A stretch of DNA of 64,000 nt, taken from the NCBI GenBank assembly GCA_037176885.1, contig JAWWNJ010000087.1, forward strand, positions 124,001 through 188,000, read 5' to 3'. The notes under the pieces were generated by a model that was not told where the DNA came from, did not search any database, and saw only the letters and a list, made by a program, of their open reading frames with translations. The translations under genes were made by a program, and so were the position numbers. This document shows, piece after piece, positions 1 through 11,871 of the stretch (position 1 is its first letter; every line of letters starts with the position of its first letter). This DNA is from Favolaschia claudopus (Eukaryota > Basidiomycota > Agaricomycetes > Agaricales > Mycenaceae).

Positions 1-2775
1 CAGCCTCCAACACATGCAAATCCAACGTGCTCTGAAAAAGTCTCTTCGAAGCATACACAACTTTACTTGCAATGTTCAAACCAATCCCAAAGTCACTGAT
101 TGAGAAGATCGACTCACCCAAAACACGTTTCCCCATCTGAACCACCCTGGTAATGAGCACATTAGTGCTATCGTGTTTCTCTAGAGAGGAGGCAAAGCTC
201 CGCGGATCGGCCTGCCCCAGTCCTATCCGCCCCAACAGGTCGAGCGAATAAGAAACAAGCGAGCCGTCGTGGTGAATGAGGAACCGATGAAACGGTTTGT
301 GTCCGACCGTCTCAACTGCAAAAATGGATACTGGATTGGATAACGGTAGTGCTCTATGGAAGTCTGCGTGTGTTCAGTGAACTGACCACAAACAAAAATG
401 TACACCGAATCTTACTTTCTTCCTGCCAGTGTCCAGCGTATATGCCCGAGAAACATCCCACCGCAAGGAATTTCCGGCCACCAGCAGCTGCGAAACCATG
501 AGCATCAGTTGTGCACAAGTAAGATGATACCCGACAAACAAAATGGGGTGGCGGTAGATATCCTGCCCGTCGGTTTAGAGCCCCTAGTTTTGGTCGTAGG
601 CAGTCGGAAAAACCCATCTGTCAGTGTTTGAGGCTCGAAGTACTTGAACCGATCCTGAGCATAATCAGAGAGGATGAAAGCATGTGAGCACACCATATTC
701 CCTTCTTGCCGCGCCCGATGCAGACCAATAGCCTCCTGGAAAACCATATGCCATTTTCTCCGTTCCGCTTCCGTTTCGACATAAAGCGTGTATCGTCGAC
801 TCTTGCTTGCGGCGTGGGAGATGCTGAAAGGGTATAAGGAGTGGAACTTTAACCCGTCCCTCCGGTTTTCGACCGGCGATGTGAACGACCCGAGACGCAA
901 AAACGAGAGAGGAATGGGCTGGCAAACAAGGTTAGAGCCTAAAAATTTTGCATGAAGTGGATGCATTACACGCGAGACGAGATACCGCTTGACGGCGCCA
1001 TTCGGACGTGTTTCCTCCCGTGTCAATATAACTGATGCGCCACGTTGAACGCTAGAAATTGATGCATAGAGGAGAGGACCGTACGGAAATTATCCAGGAG
1101 TGCAGCTGTCAAGTCTACCCACGAAGACAGTCCGGTTTCTGTACGATTCCATCTAGAGACGGGAGCTAGTCGAACCAAACTTCGGGTATCCGCGTACAAA
1201 TCCATGTCCTAGACTGCTCAGCGAGAAACAAGCGCCGAACGGAAATCATTTACTATCAGTTCCCCTCTTTGGAAGACGAGGCTTTGGGCCAGAGCCCAGA
1301 ACTTGACCTTGTTCTCAGCAGCTTCGATTCCTGGCTGCGTGCTCTGGAAAGGCGTCAAAACTAAACAACTTGTGATGTGTCAGTATCGACGTACCTTGAC
1401 GCAACTCGTCAATATATCGAGGATAATGGGCAAGGTCTCCTTGTCGACATGGCCATCTTCAGTTCGTTTCAAAATCTGCTCTAACAGCAAATTCAGGCGC
1501 GGAAGACGGGTGACAGGCCGCGAAAGAAAGGTCGTGAGGTCGCGTTTTCGAATCCGCGGATCGCTAGACACGGATTGGATGAAGGCCTGGTAGTCCTGAT
1601 TTTGACTGAGTTCTTTGCGATGTCGCGACTCCGCCAGAGGGTAATTTTTGATGTACACTTCGTAGCTTGACCGAAAGTCCTCCTTCAAAGCAGCTGAGTG
1701 GCAATCAGTAGAGTATCGGTGGAGAAGTGGGAGTTCATACTATCGAGGATGATGTCAGAAACGCTCTGAACGATTGGATGCTGTTCTCTCTGGCGAGCAA
1801 AGAGAGCGGCAAGCATGCGTTGGTGATGAGATACGACCTGATCTAGGTTTCCAAAGACTTCGGCAATGAATTTGTGCAGAAAGGATTCCCGAATGATGGG
1901 AGGTGATGCAGAACGTAGGGGCTCAATGAACACTTCTCGCACTGCTTCCAAATCGAACACATATTCGCGCTCCGCTGGGCATTGTTCAGAGATGAAATTT
2001 GTCCAGAGAGACGCCACCCACCTTTGAAGACTTCGAATATGACAGATTGCCGCTGGACTTCGCTCTTGCCAAGAGTGTTCAAGGCTTCTGGTGGGACCAG
2101 CTTGTGCCATTCCTCGTCACGATCTGGTAATTGCCCTGTTTGGAACAACCGCACTCCATCCGATTGTAGACTGTGGTCCTCAATTGTATGACTCTTGTAC
2201 AATAATTCAGGTACGCACGAGATTTGAGAAAGGTCTCGGGATAATTCCTCGGTGGAATCATCAGAAGCTCCATGCGACTGGCGCAGTTAGACGTAGTTGC
2301 GAAAAAAAGCCATATCACGTACGTCCTGCGAACCCGACGCGTAGAAATCAGTGTCATCGTTAGGATAATATGCGCTAGAGACGTCGGTGGTCAATGAACT
2401 AAGCGATGGATCGCGCTGCAAACGAAGTGAGGCGGGCCCGAGATCGCTCCTGCTGTATTTGTGACCTAGATGGGCCTGAGAGGCGGTGGCTGAAGCGGAA
2501 CGATAGATCTGTGGTTCGGGAAAAGGCATGTAGCCGGTTACAGCAGCACTCGACGAGCGGCCGATTGGATTTTCGGATTGATAGAGAGACTGGGCGCGGG
2601 GTCTGGGTGTGCCAGAAGACGGAGGCTCTTCATCGTCCCATGCATTGTCGTAGGGCGGCGGAGTGACTTGAATGTCGTAGGCAGGGGAGTTGAGATGAGG
2701 ACTCTGGGGAGGTAATGCGCCGCGAGGAAGGCCGAGTGGGGGGATGGCGACGTGAGGTCTTGGTCTATGAGACAT
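1..2775 (-). CDS. ROM2: Rho guanine-nucleotide exchange factor (DH-PH-CNH), 3' end beyond window
   Basis: Partial gene; the start codon is at 2775 and the C-terminus runs off the left edge. The N-terminal exon is Pro/Ser-rich and disordered (2775 to about 2300). A DH (RhoGEF) domain lies over about 2110-1380, with segments such as FLSRPVTRLPRLNLLLEQIL and an EEWHKLVPPEAL block just before it. The PH domain lies over about 1020-600 and includes RRYTLYVETEAERRKWHMVF. From about 600 to 1 the reading frame is typical of the citron-homology (CNH) domain. DH-PH-CNH is the architecture of fungal Rom1/Rom2/Rgf1, which activates Rho1 at the plasma membrane in cell-wall-integrity signalling. Several short introns split the domains. 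It is divergent from the Bax-inhibitor gene, with only 136 bp between start codons. Family assignment is firm; orthology to ROM2 rather than a paralogue is inferred. Confidence 0.88.
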
Positions 2776-2911
2776 ATAGAATAGACGATTGACTGTCAGA
2801 TGAAGTCAAAGACGAGGAGCAGAGTAGAAGCGGGGTCATCGGATATCCTATCCGAGTCAGCAGCCGAGTGGCTGTGTCCATTTACGAGTCTTTCTCTTCC
2901 ACTCACCCACT

Positions 2912-4273
2912 ATGAGCCAATATCCAGTCCCTCCTCCTTCCTACGGCTCTGCTCCCCAGCCCAAATCATACAGAGACGAAACACAAGAGCCCCTTCTTGG
3001 CAGCTCATCTCAGCAAGCAGGTGGAAGCATCTTTGACCAGCCCGAGGTCGATGATGTACCCGATGATTTCAAGGTAGGTCTTACTTTTCAACCTAACACA
3101 GCAGCAGTCAATGTTCATCTCAATAGTACGGAACCACCGTCTCAGAGAGCTCTCCCGAAATCCGCAATGCCTTCGTGCGCAAGGTCTACACCATTCTGCG
3201 TGCGTCTATTCCGTACAGCTTTCCAGTGTGGTGGTGATTCATCCCCTCCGCAGTCTGCCAAATTGTACGCGTCAACAACGGACCTCACTGCGTCTGACGC
3301 TAACCCTCCGCAGTTCGCTACCGTCATTGTAGGCGGCATCCTTCACCAAACTCCGGGAGTCATCGGTTGGGTACAGACTCAGTCCGTTTTTCTTCACTCA
3401 GCCGGTGGCTCTTCTTTTCTGAAACTCTTCCTTTCTGCAGTATCTGGTCTTTCTATGTCCCTCTCTTCGGCACACTTATTAATCTCGGTCTGCTCTACTG
3501 GAAACGCCACTCGCACCCATGGAACTTTGTCCTCCTCTCCACCTTCACCCTGATGGAAGGCATGGCTCTATTGTTACTGATAATTGATCCCAAAAATAAC
3601 ACAAATGTATAGCGTTCACCCTGGGCGTCGTAGTTGCTTTCTACGACAATCTCATCGTTCTCCAAGCCCTGTCAGTACCTCAGGATCCACCCTCGGTTCT
3701 TCCTCACTGGTTCATTCAGGATCATCACACTCGGCGTCTTCATCGGTCTCACTCTTTTCACCTTCCAATCCAAAGTACGTACAAATTGCCCACTCAAGTT
3801 GACGCCTTCTAATTCTTCCTTTTCAGTATGACTTTGAAGGAATGGGTACGTTCTATTGCTTTCTTGTCGTTTCTCCGCTGTAACGCCGCACGAATTAGGG
3901 CCATGGTTGTTCGGAGGATTGATCGCTCTTTGTGCGTATTTCCCCTCTTGTCCTACATAGTTTCTTCCATAGACTAACCCCACGCAGGCATGACCGGCTT
4001 CGTTGGGATGGTCATTCCATTCAGCCGGACCATGGACCTCATCTACGCCATTGGTGGCTGTCTCCTCTTCTCTGGCTACATCGTCTACGACACGTACCTC
4101 ATCAACGCGAAGCTTTCGCCCGACGAGTTCATCATGGGCGCGATCAGCCTGTATCTTGAGTACGTTTCTGATTCCTCCCCGAATATCTGTCGAGTTAACA
4201 ATCCATTGCCCGTAGCTTCATCAATCTATTCCTCAGCATCCTGCGTTTGCTCAACAACATGCAAGAACGTTGA
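2912..4273 (+). CDS. BXI1: Bax inhibitor-1 / LFG (TMBIM) family membrane protein
   Basis: Starts MSQYPVPPPSYGS, a Pro/Tyr-rich cytosolic N-terminus typical of fungal Bxi1. It continues through short exons into a hydrophobic core: FATVIVGGILHQTP, WSFYVPLFGTLINLGLLYW, then GMVIPFSRTMDLIYAIGG and GYIVYDTYLINAKLSPDEFI. It ends in FINLFLSILRLLNNMQER and stops at 4271-4273. The last two blocks are the most conserved part of the UPF0005/Bax-inhibitor fold, which has about seven membrane segments. Family members sit in the ER/Golgi and influence calcium leak and stress-induced cell death. The gene contains at least seven introns. Joining the frame needs an 11-nt micro-exon at 3254-3264, between introns 3200-3253 and 3265-3313. 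It converges on SNU23. Confidence 0.9.
3254..3264 (+). other. 11-nt micro-exon in the Bax-inhibitor gene
   Basis: The upstream exon ends at 3199 with ATT CTG C before a GTGCGT donor. The 11 nt TCTGCCAAATT lie between ...CCGCAG and a GTACGC donor, and the next exon starts at 3314 with TTCGCTACC. Joined, the reading is ...TILLCQIFATVIVGG, which keeps the frame and fits the first transmembrane segment of the family. Skipping the 11 nt would shift the frame. Splicing is inferred, not measured. Confidence 0.7.
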
Positions 4274-4439
4274 GCATATGGCGGGCTGTTCATTTTGTTT
4301 CATTTGTTGGTAAGGAAGGGCGGAGAATCTGTATCAGAATATATGCTTTGAACGAATGAAAGACTCTTGTAATACAGTGCTGCGATAATATCAGGTTGTA
4401 CAAATACAGTATACGGTACAGTCACCTTCAATCCTCACT

Positions 4440-5239
4440 TCACTTCTTCGTTGACGCAAACCCACCAAACCCCATCATCCTCGCCATCTCGTCGTCCTGC
4501 CCCGCACCATCGTGAATCATCTCCAGTCGAATCTTCTCCTTCTCCGCCTTGCGCGCGGCCTTCTTGGCCTCGCGTGCCGCCACCTCCTTCGCCTTCACCT
4601 CCGCTAACCGCTTGTCAAAATCGTACGCCTTCGCATTAGCCGCGTCCTTGGTTTTTTCTCGCAATAACGCGATACGTGCGCGGACTTGTTCCAGAGTAGA
4701 GCGTTCCAGTTTCGTAGTTTGCCCAAGGGCGCGTAGATCTGTTATTATTAATTATCGCATCCGTTATGACCCAATGTTGAATGCAAAAACGCGACTCACG
4801 CGCTCGACTGTTAATATGATCCAAATACCCAATGCTATCCTTGAACGTCCGATTACACGTCTCGCAATGGAACCCAGGCTGCCCAGGCCCCCTCCCGCCC
4901 GGATTCTGCACCACCATCGTTTTGCCGAGGTTTTTCTCCAGCTCGAGCGGGGCCTCGCGCGCTTTCATTAGCTCGGTCGGTTTGGGGAGGTCTTCCTTTC
5001 GGGGGCCTTTTCGGGGGCGTTTGCCTGCATTTGGTGTAAGGGTGGGTATTCATGAGCGTTGGGAGGAGAGGTGCATAATGCAGCCGCGACGCACCCTGCT
5101 TCAACCGCTCCTCGTTCTCCTGCATCCGCTCTCGTTCTTCGAGGTCGCGTTTCTTGGCGCGCTCCGCGTACTCCTCCTTGTCCCATTTCTTGCGAAAGTC
5201 GGTATCAGCTGCGTTGCTGCTGCTTCCTTTGTCCGCCAT
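4440..5239 (-). CDS. SNU23: U4/U6.U5 tri-snRNP protein Snu23 (ZMAT2-like zinc finger)
   Basis: Starts MADKGSSSNAADTDFRKKWD (ATG at 5239) followed by the basic, coiled DKEEYAERAKKRDLEERE stretch typical of Snu23/ZMAT2. A matrin-type C2H2 finger follows: FHCETCNRTFKDSIGYLDHI then NSRAHLRALGQ. The codon of the last zinc-binding His is split by an intron (C before the GTGAGT donor, AT after the acceptor near 4741). After it come LERSTLEQVRARI and an Ala/Lys/Glu-rich helical tail ending in MMGFGGFASTKK. Snu23 is a B-complex spliceosome protein that acts near the 5' splice site and is released on activation. Two or three introns. It lies tail to tail with the Bax-inhibitor gene and 122 bp downstream of the ILS1 stop on the same strand. 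Confidence 0.93.
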
Positions 5240-5361
5240 GATGATGGAGGAAGGCAAGCAGACTTGTCGCTTATTTTTAGAAATCCAAATTCCTACAACG
5301 ACGTTACACTACGAAATACTACACAAACTACATTCATTATTATTACATGGACGACTGTATT

Positions 5362-8300
5362 CTAAGGTTTGACCAGGTAAAGCAGGAATTTGACATCTGC
5401 GACCTCTTGCTCCTCCTCTATGAGGAATTCACCCCCTCCCTCTTTCCGGCTAGAAATGTCGGTCGGAACGTGCCCCACCGACTTCCGAATCATATCTGAA
5501 TACTCAGCAACAGCTGCGAGTATCTCCGCTCCTGAGCCCTCCTCGAATCGGTAGAAAATATGTACGTCGTCAGTCGCCTGCAGTCCCGCCTTTTTCCGCA
5601 GCTTCTGGACACGGTTGGTCAACTCGCGCGCCAACCACTCGCCTACCAGCTCGGGGTGCACTTGAATATCGAGCCGCACAACCACATCGTTGTCGGTGTT
5701 CGTCGCGAATTGTTTTTGTGACGCCTCAGGGATCTCGAGGTATCGTTGAACGGTGATATCGCCTGTGACCAGCTCGATGCCGTCGACATTGATCTTCCCC
5801 GTCTCAAGGAAGTTCTTGACGGCGTCGCTGGACACATTCGGCAAGGCGTTCCTGACGCGACCCACATCTTTCCGCAATTTCCGCCCGAGTACCTGCCAGT
5901 CCGCAACCGCCCGATACCGTACACCTGACGCGGACTCGTCTGAGCTGAAAACGATGTTTCGTACGTTGAGCTCAGATTGGATGTAGTTCCGCAGCGGCTC
6001 AACATCCTGGATGTATTGCTTATTCGCGTTGAAGACCAATAATTCGAGTAACGGTGTCTGCGAATCAATATCAGCTCCGGAAAGCATCCAACGCTATTGT
6101 AACGAACTTTGAGGGAGATGTTGTTGGTTTCTCGGATATTTCTCGACAGTTCGATGACGGCCTGCATTCGCTTTACTTGGCGCTCGATGTCCACATCGAA
6201 ATATTCCTCCTTGACCTCGGGGAAGCTCAAGAAATGAATGGATCGTATGTCGCCAGCGTTAGGATTCGCAGGGATGAAGGTTTTGAGAGTTTGATACAAA
6301 TTCTCTGTCATGAATGGAGTGTATGATGACTGGGGAACATAGTGAGAATAAGAGGTGAGAAGAATACGAAGAACGAACCATCGTTCGGCAAAGCGTGAAG
6401 AGCGCCTCAAAAAGAGTATTCAGAGCAAGGAGTGTGTCCTCCTTACCCTCGTCCCCCTTCAGCCGCTTGCGATTGAATCGAATGTACCAATTAGTTAGCT
6501 CATCGATGAGTTCCAGCAATCGCGGGATGATGGTGTACAGCCGGTATGCTGCCATCTCTTCCCGTACCAATTTGATAAGGGACTGGCAGCGCGCAAGCAC
6601 CCATCTGTCCATGACATTGTTGACCGGAGCATGAGCGTTGTACTGGAAATCTGTGCCGGTATTCTTCTTGAACAGAGCGGCATGTCCCAGGAAGAAGCGG
6701 AAGGAGTTGAGCCACGGTAAAAGGACGCGAGAAATGACTTCGCGGACGCCCTCTTCACGGAAACGAAGATTGTCCCCTCGGACAATGGGAGAATTAACCA
6801 AGAACATTCTGCAGATGTGTAAGAGAGGGGCAAGGTAGCCATACCGGCAACTCACCTGGTAGCATCGGCGCCCATTGAGTCCAGAATGAGGTTCGGGTCT
6901 GGGAAGTTCTTCAAGCTTTTGCTCATCTTTTTGCCATCGCTGCAATACGCTCAGCAAGCTCCAGGGCCTGAATAAACTTCCACACTCACGCGGCCAGTAC
7001 GAGACCAGTTACAATGACATTTTTCCAAGGTGCCTTGCCGAACAAGTGACTGTTCAATACAAGCAGTGTGTAGAACCAACCCCGCGTTTGGTCAATGCCC
7101 TCCGAAATGAAGTCGGCGGGGAACGCGTTTTGGAACAATTCTTTGTTTTCGAACGGATAGTGCATCTGCGCGTACGGCATGCTAGTCTTCGATTCAGCAA
7201 TGGGCAAGGACAATCGGCAAATGAACATACCTTCCCGACTCGAACCAACAGTCGAAGACCTCGTCCACGCGTTTCAGCACGCCATTTCCGCTGGGGGAAG
7301 GAATGGTGATGTGGTCGACGCTTTCGCGGTGTAAGTCAACGATGCCTTTGACACCCGATAACCGCTCTAATTCTTCTACGGAGCCGATGCTAACGACCTG
7401 CAATCGCCATTAACCGGCAGAATGAAGAGGGTCGACATCGATCGTACTTCTTTGTAGTCCTCAGAAACCCAGAGCGGTAATGGCGTTCCCCAGTAACGAT
7501 TACGAGAGATATTCCAGTCGCGAGCGTTTGCTAGCCAATTGCCGAACCGGTTTTCGCCCACGTATTGAGGTACCCTGGTGAAAGTTCAAGGTTCGTGCAA
7601 GCAAAACCGGCGACCATCCGCTTACCATCGAGTTTCTTTGTTGTTCGCAACTAGATCATCCTTGATGTTTGCAACACGAACGAACCAGCCAGGGACAGCA
7701 CGATAAATCAAGGGAGAGTGAGACCTTTGAAAATGAGTCAAAGGAAGGAACGAACGAAAAAGGCCATCGTCACCTCCAGCAGAAGGGGTAAGAGTGGTTC
7801 ACTGTAGATTGCACAATGAGTCGTCCTTTGGCCTTGAGGATCTTCTGGATCGGAGAATCTGCGGCCTACGCGAAATGAATTAATCAGAGGGCCAATTATC
7901 TCGCGGATGAGTAGAGTCTACCTTTACACCTAGACCCTCGAAATCTGGGACTTCGCTCGTGAAGCGGCAAGCGTCATCGAGGGGACATGGAGGCGCTTCA
8001 TCCGGACGCAAAATCCCACTTGCGAGCGCGACACGGTAATCATCCTCTCCGAAGGCAGGAGCCTGATGTACGATTCCGGTACCGTCTGAATCTGTGACAT
8101 ATGTATCGACAACGACTCTGAACGCTTTGTCCTCGAACTGCGTAGAAGTAGAATGAGGAGCGCGTCATGAATTGAGTTTGTAGAGCTCACCGCCTCGGTG
8201 AAGTATTCGAACAACGGAATATATCGCCAACCCTTCATGTCGGCACCTTGGAATTGTCCAACTTTCTTGAATTTGGCTTTTTTCGGATCCTTGTACAGCG

Positions 8301-9265
8301 TCCGCAGGAGGCCCTCATGTAAGATATAATTTTGGTCCTTCTCTTGGTCGTGAATTTTGATGTAAGTGAATTCGGGGTGAACGCAAAGTGCTAGGTTGGA
8401 AGGTAACGTCCAGGGTGTGGTCGTCCAAGCCAGAAGCATGGTACTCGGGTCATCTACGAGGGGGAAACCGACGGTTACTGTAGGATATTCAGTTATACCA
8501 GCTGAAAATTTGTCTCGTTTCCGTATTGGAGACGCACCTGCAGGATCGTTCACGTCTCTGAAGTCCATATTTGCCTCAAAGTTGGAAACCGGCGTCATCA
8601 GTCCCGTTGAATAAGGCAAAACGCGTAGGCCACGATATACCAAGCCCTTCTTGAATAGCTCGTTGAATGCCCACCAGACCGACTCCATAAAGGGAAAATT
8701 GAGGGTTTTGTAGTCATTGTCGAAGTCAATCCAGCGGCCCATGCGCGTCACAGTTTTCCGCCATTCTGAGGCGTAGGTCATAACGATAGACCGGCACTCG
8801 GCGTTGTATTTATCGATCCCCATCTTCATCACATCTGCCGCGCCCGTAATGCCCAGTTTCTTGTCGATGATTTGCTCGACAGGCAGACCGTGTGTGTCCC
8901 ATCCGAAGCGCCGCCGGACGTGGAACCCACTGACGTGCGCATGCCGGGTTACGATGTCCTACGGGAGGGCGTCGGATCGTCGATAATTCGGTTGAAGCTC
9001 CGAGCGCACCTTGATGGTCCCAGCAAGCAGATGACCATAATGAGGCAAACCAGTGGCAAACGGAGGTCCATCGTAAAAGGTGAATTCGGGGCGACCCTCT
9101 GAGAGTTTCAAACTTGTCTGGAACGCGTCGATTTCTTGCCAAAATTTGAGCACTTTCTCTTCTTCCCGAGGGAAATCAAACGGCACAGAGACTGATTGCG
9201 TTGGGAATGAGTGGTGGAAACTGTAGAGTATATGGATACTCACTGTCGTGCGCAGGGAACGACAT
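5362..9265 (-). CDS. ILS1: Cytosolic isoleucyl-tRNA synthetase
   Basis: Class I aminoacyl-tRNA synthetase that charges tRNA-Ile. The start is MSFPAHDS at 9265, just before a GTGAGT donor, then [20 protein letters not shown]. The HIGH-type ATP site is seen as [11 protein letters not shown] (about 9050). The next exons carry [17 protein letters not shown], the editing-domain entry [16 protein letters not shown] (about 8400), then [10 protein letters not shown] and a KMSKS loop read as [15 protein letters not shown] (about 6890-6935). The anticodon-binding domain follows, with [16 protein letters not shown] sequence near 6480. The C-terminal region ends ...[13 protein letters not shown] at 5362. 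Domain order and length match eukaryotic cytosolic IleRS, and there is no mitochondrial presequence. About ten short introns. Confidence 0.96.
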
Positions 9266-9986
9266 CGTCGAGGTTGGAGATGTGGATTAGATGAAAACTT
9301 AAAAACAGTCTTGTGACTCATACTCATTAGCTCAATAATATTCGTCCATTTTCAGTGACTGGTGTTGACTCGAGCGACGAGCACAGACGTCCAGGTGTGA
9401 ATTTGATTTGTAGGAAGCTATTGAAGGCGTAGCAAATACATTGATTCTTCTGTTGTGTTCGTGTATGAGAAACAAAATGGCAACGATGCTATGGTAGACT
9501 AAGTGTTGATTGGATTTGTATAAGTCGTACATGATTGTGGTACATTCAGAGCGGCGGAGATAGCGAAATAACAAAGGGAGCGAAATGGCCGGAGGCGTTC
9601 GAATAGTCGTCTACCAAAACCCATGCCAGCCTACCAGACCCGAAACTATTCGGCCAGCGAATACACACACGCATAAAGACACGAGGACGGTCTTGGATAT
9701 CCAATCGATGTCTAATCTAGGTCGGAACTGCGGGCACCGATTACTGGTGGAGGTTCCAGAGTAGTATGAAGTTGTGGTCGGAGCAATCAGAATTGAATCC
9801 CCGGTCCTCGGTCGGTGAGTGCGCCAGGACGGGTACGGGATTAGGGCTGATTAGGGAAGATTGGGGGTATCTGGAGGTGTTTATGCTACATGGAATGAAT
9901 CGGGGTATGCAGAGAATGCGGAGTCATCGTCGACCGTCGTGAATTCATAGCGTCTTGGAACGAGATGGGAGAACGGGCAGGGATGG
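9266..9986. other. Gene-free stretch: ILS1 upstream region and PBS2 3' region
   Basis: About 720 bp between the ILS1 start codon and the PBS2 stop codon, both on the minus strand. The few open frames here are short, lack recognisable domains and do not join to neighbouring exons. It presumably holds the ILS1 promoter and the PBS2 3' untranslated region. I see no strong repeat or RNA gene in it. Confidence 0.6.
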
Positions 9987-11804
9987 TCACACTGATGCAG
10001 GTTCATTGGCCGTGTCCAACGATGTTGCCCGCATTTGAGCTTGTACTTCCCTACGACCCAGGGCACCAGCCACCCATGCGATCATGTTCACCTCTCGCTC
10101 AGCGTCAGCAACGAGGAATGGATGTTCCTGAAACTGGTAAGCCCGTGCAGGGACCGAAAAGCGAACAGAGCCTACAAGTAGATCCGCATATGTAGCCCTC
10201 TGTGCCGGATCTTTTATCAGGCAACATCGTACCCAGTCTTGCGCTTCCTCGCTGAAATGGACCTCCAGAGAATCGCCGTCAGTCTTGTGCTTTACCGCAG
10301 GTAGCACCGGGGGTTCGCCGTGAACAATTGCCTGCAACTGCGCAAAGACATTGCTGTACGTTTCTGGTGGGTATGGATATCGTCCCAAGGCGACTTCGAT
10401 GATTGAAAGCCCAAGAGACCAAACATCAGAAGCCACTGTGTAAGTATTAAACGCTTCCTGTGCGTCGGTGCCAGTTGTTGTTCCTTGGATACGCTCCGGC
10501 TGGAACATCTTTTAATATCAGGCGATTGGAGAAGGGAGGGAAAAATTTACGGCAAAATAAGTTTGGCAGCCGATGTTTGTTTTGGCTATTGAATTGTCCA
10601 GTTGACCCGAGACACCGAAGTCGCATAGTTTGATTTCGCCTTTGCGATTTACTAGGACGTTGGTGGGTTTGACATCTGTGCAGAGTATGAGAATCAGGGT
10701 GCTAATTATGGAAGGGGGGATCGGACCTCGATGCATGATCTGCAGTTTGTCCTTGAGAAACTTGAGACCATGAACCATCTTTGACGCAATACGTCCTAAA
10801 ACATCCTCCGGAGCACCTTCTCCGAGTTCACCCTCCCACCCACCACCCTGAGCCGTTGTCTTTATGCCAAGGACCTTATCCAGACTCCCAGCGTCCATGT
10901 ACTCCATGCAATAATAGACGCAAGATTCGATGGTGAATGCACCATAGAACTCGACGATTTCAGGCGCTACTGCACGATGGAGGATGTCTAATTCCATGAT
11001 GACGCCATTGAGTTTGGCGGGGGAAAGTTCGAGTTGTATTTCCTGAAAAGATGTCAGCGCGATGCGATAGTGGCCGCGATATGAATCCGGACCTTCATCG
11101 CCATGTAAACGTTGGTCGGTCGATGGAGAACCTTCTTTACAGTGCCATAATTACCCTTGCCCAGCTCCTCGTCGAGCTGGAGTTGTGTCATATTTATCTG
11201 GAAAGAAGCGCCATTGGAAAAGTCGACGCCGTCGGCATGTAGGATAGCCTTGCCCTTGAAGTTGAGGGCACCGGACAGATCACTTGTGTGCGATCATAAG
11301 AAGAAGACCTTGACAGAACGATGGATGCGCGACATACACGATTTTGGAGAAATTTGAAAAGGCCGGAGCGACGTCGTTCCTCAGCTGGGTTGGTCGACCA
11401 GCACCGAGACCTGCTCCTTGTGCACCACCGGCACCCTCGATATCTTTGAGGGTGAAATTTGGTTTGCGACGGCCCATCATACCTCCGCCTCTTGGACGAC
11501 CGAGAGCGGGAGCAGGAAAAGAGTTTGCGGGTCGGAGAACGGGGCTGTCTATGGGGCTTCCGAGGGATACGCGCCCCAGAGCGGCTGCTGCAGCATCGAC
11601 CGGCGGAGCATTGCCCCGTTTCGCGTTTGCAAACTGAGATTAGATGGGGTGAAATTGGATGGGATGGATTGTGAAGGGAAAGGAGCGTACAGCAGCCAGC
11701 TTCTCCTGCATACCCGGAGGGATCGGGGTTGTGTTTTGACGGGTCTGGAGGAGGCTTGTGAGAGCCTTGGGCTTCGAGTGGACCTTGGGGCTGTCTTGCG
11801 GCAT
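9987..11804 (-). CDS. PBS2: MAP kinase kinase of the HOG pathway (Pbs2)
   Basis: Dual-specificity kinase that phosphorylates the Hog1/p38 MAPK in osmotic and oxidative stress. The proposed start is MPQDSPKVHSKPKALTSLLQ at 11804. A Gly/Pro/Ala-rich linker follows, then FTLKDIEGAG, the glycine loop region near 11170 and the VAIK-type lysine region. Further on are MELDILHRAVAPEIVEFYGA and MEYMDAGSLDKVLG, then catalytic HR(D)VKPTNVLVN and the DFG in IKLCDFGVSGQLDNS. The activation loop reads SIAKTNIGCQTYFAPERIQG, with the MAPKK Ser-x-x-x-Thr phosphosites. VASDVWSLGLSIIEVALGRY follows, and the end is TYADLLEHPFLVADAERE. A 48-nt intron separates LL from EHPF. The open frame extends upstream of the chosen ATG, so a 5' extension cannot be excluded. 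Only 67 bp separate its ATG from that of the divergent BAG gene. Confidence 0.93.
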
Positions 11805-11871
11805 GGCTCTAACTAAGTCTCGCAACCCATAATGACGTATATTTACCTCTGTTTGTTCCCCACCTTGTAAC

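Noticed and set aside
9332..9574. 80-codon minus-strand frame between ILS1 and PBS2
   Set aside because: No ATG in a good context, no domain, and the position fits the ILS1 promoter.
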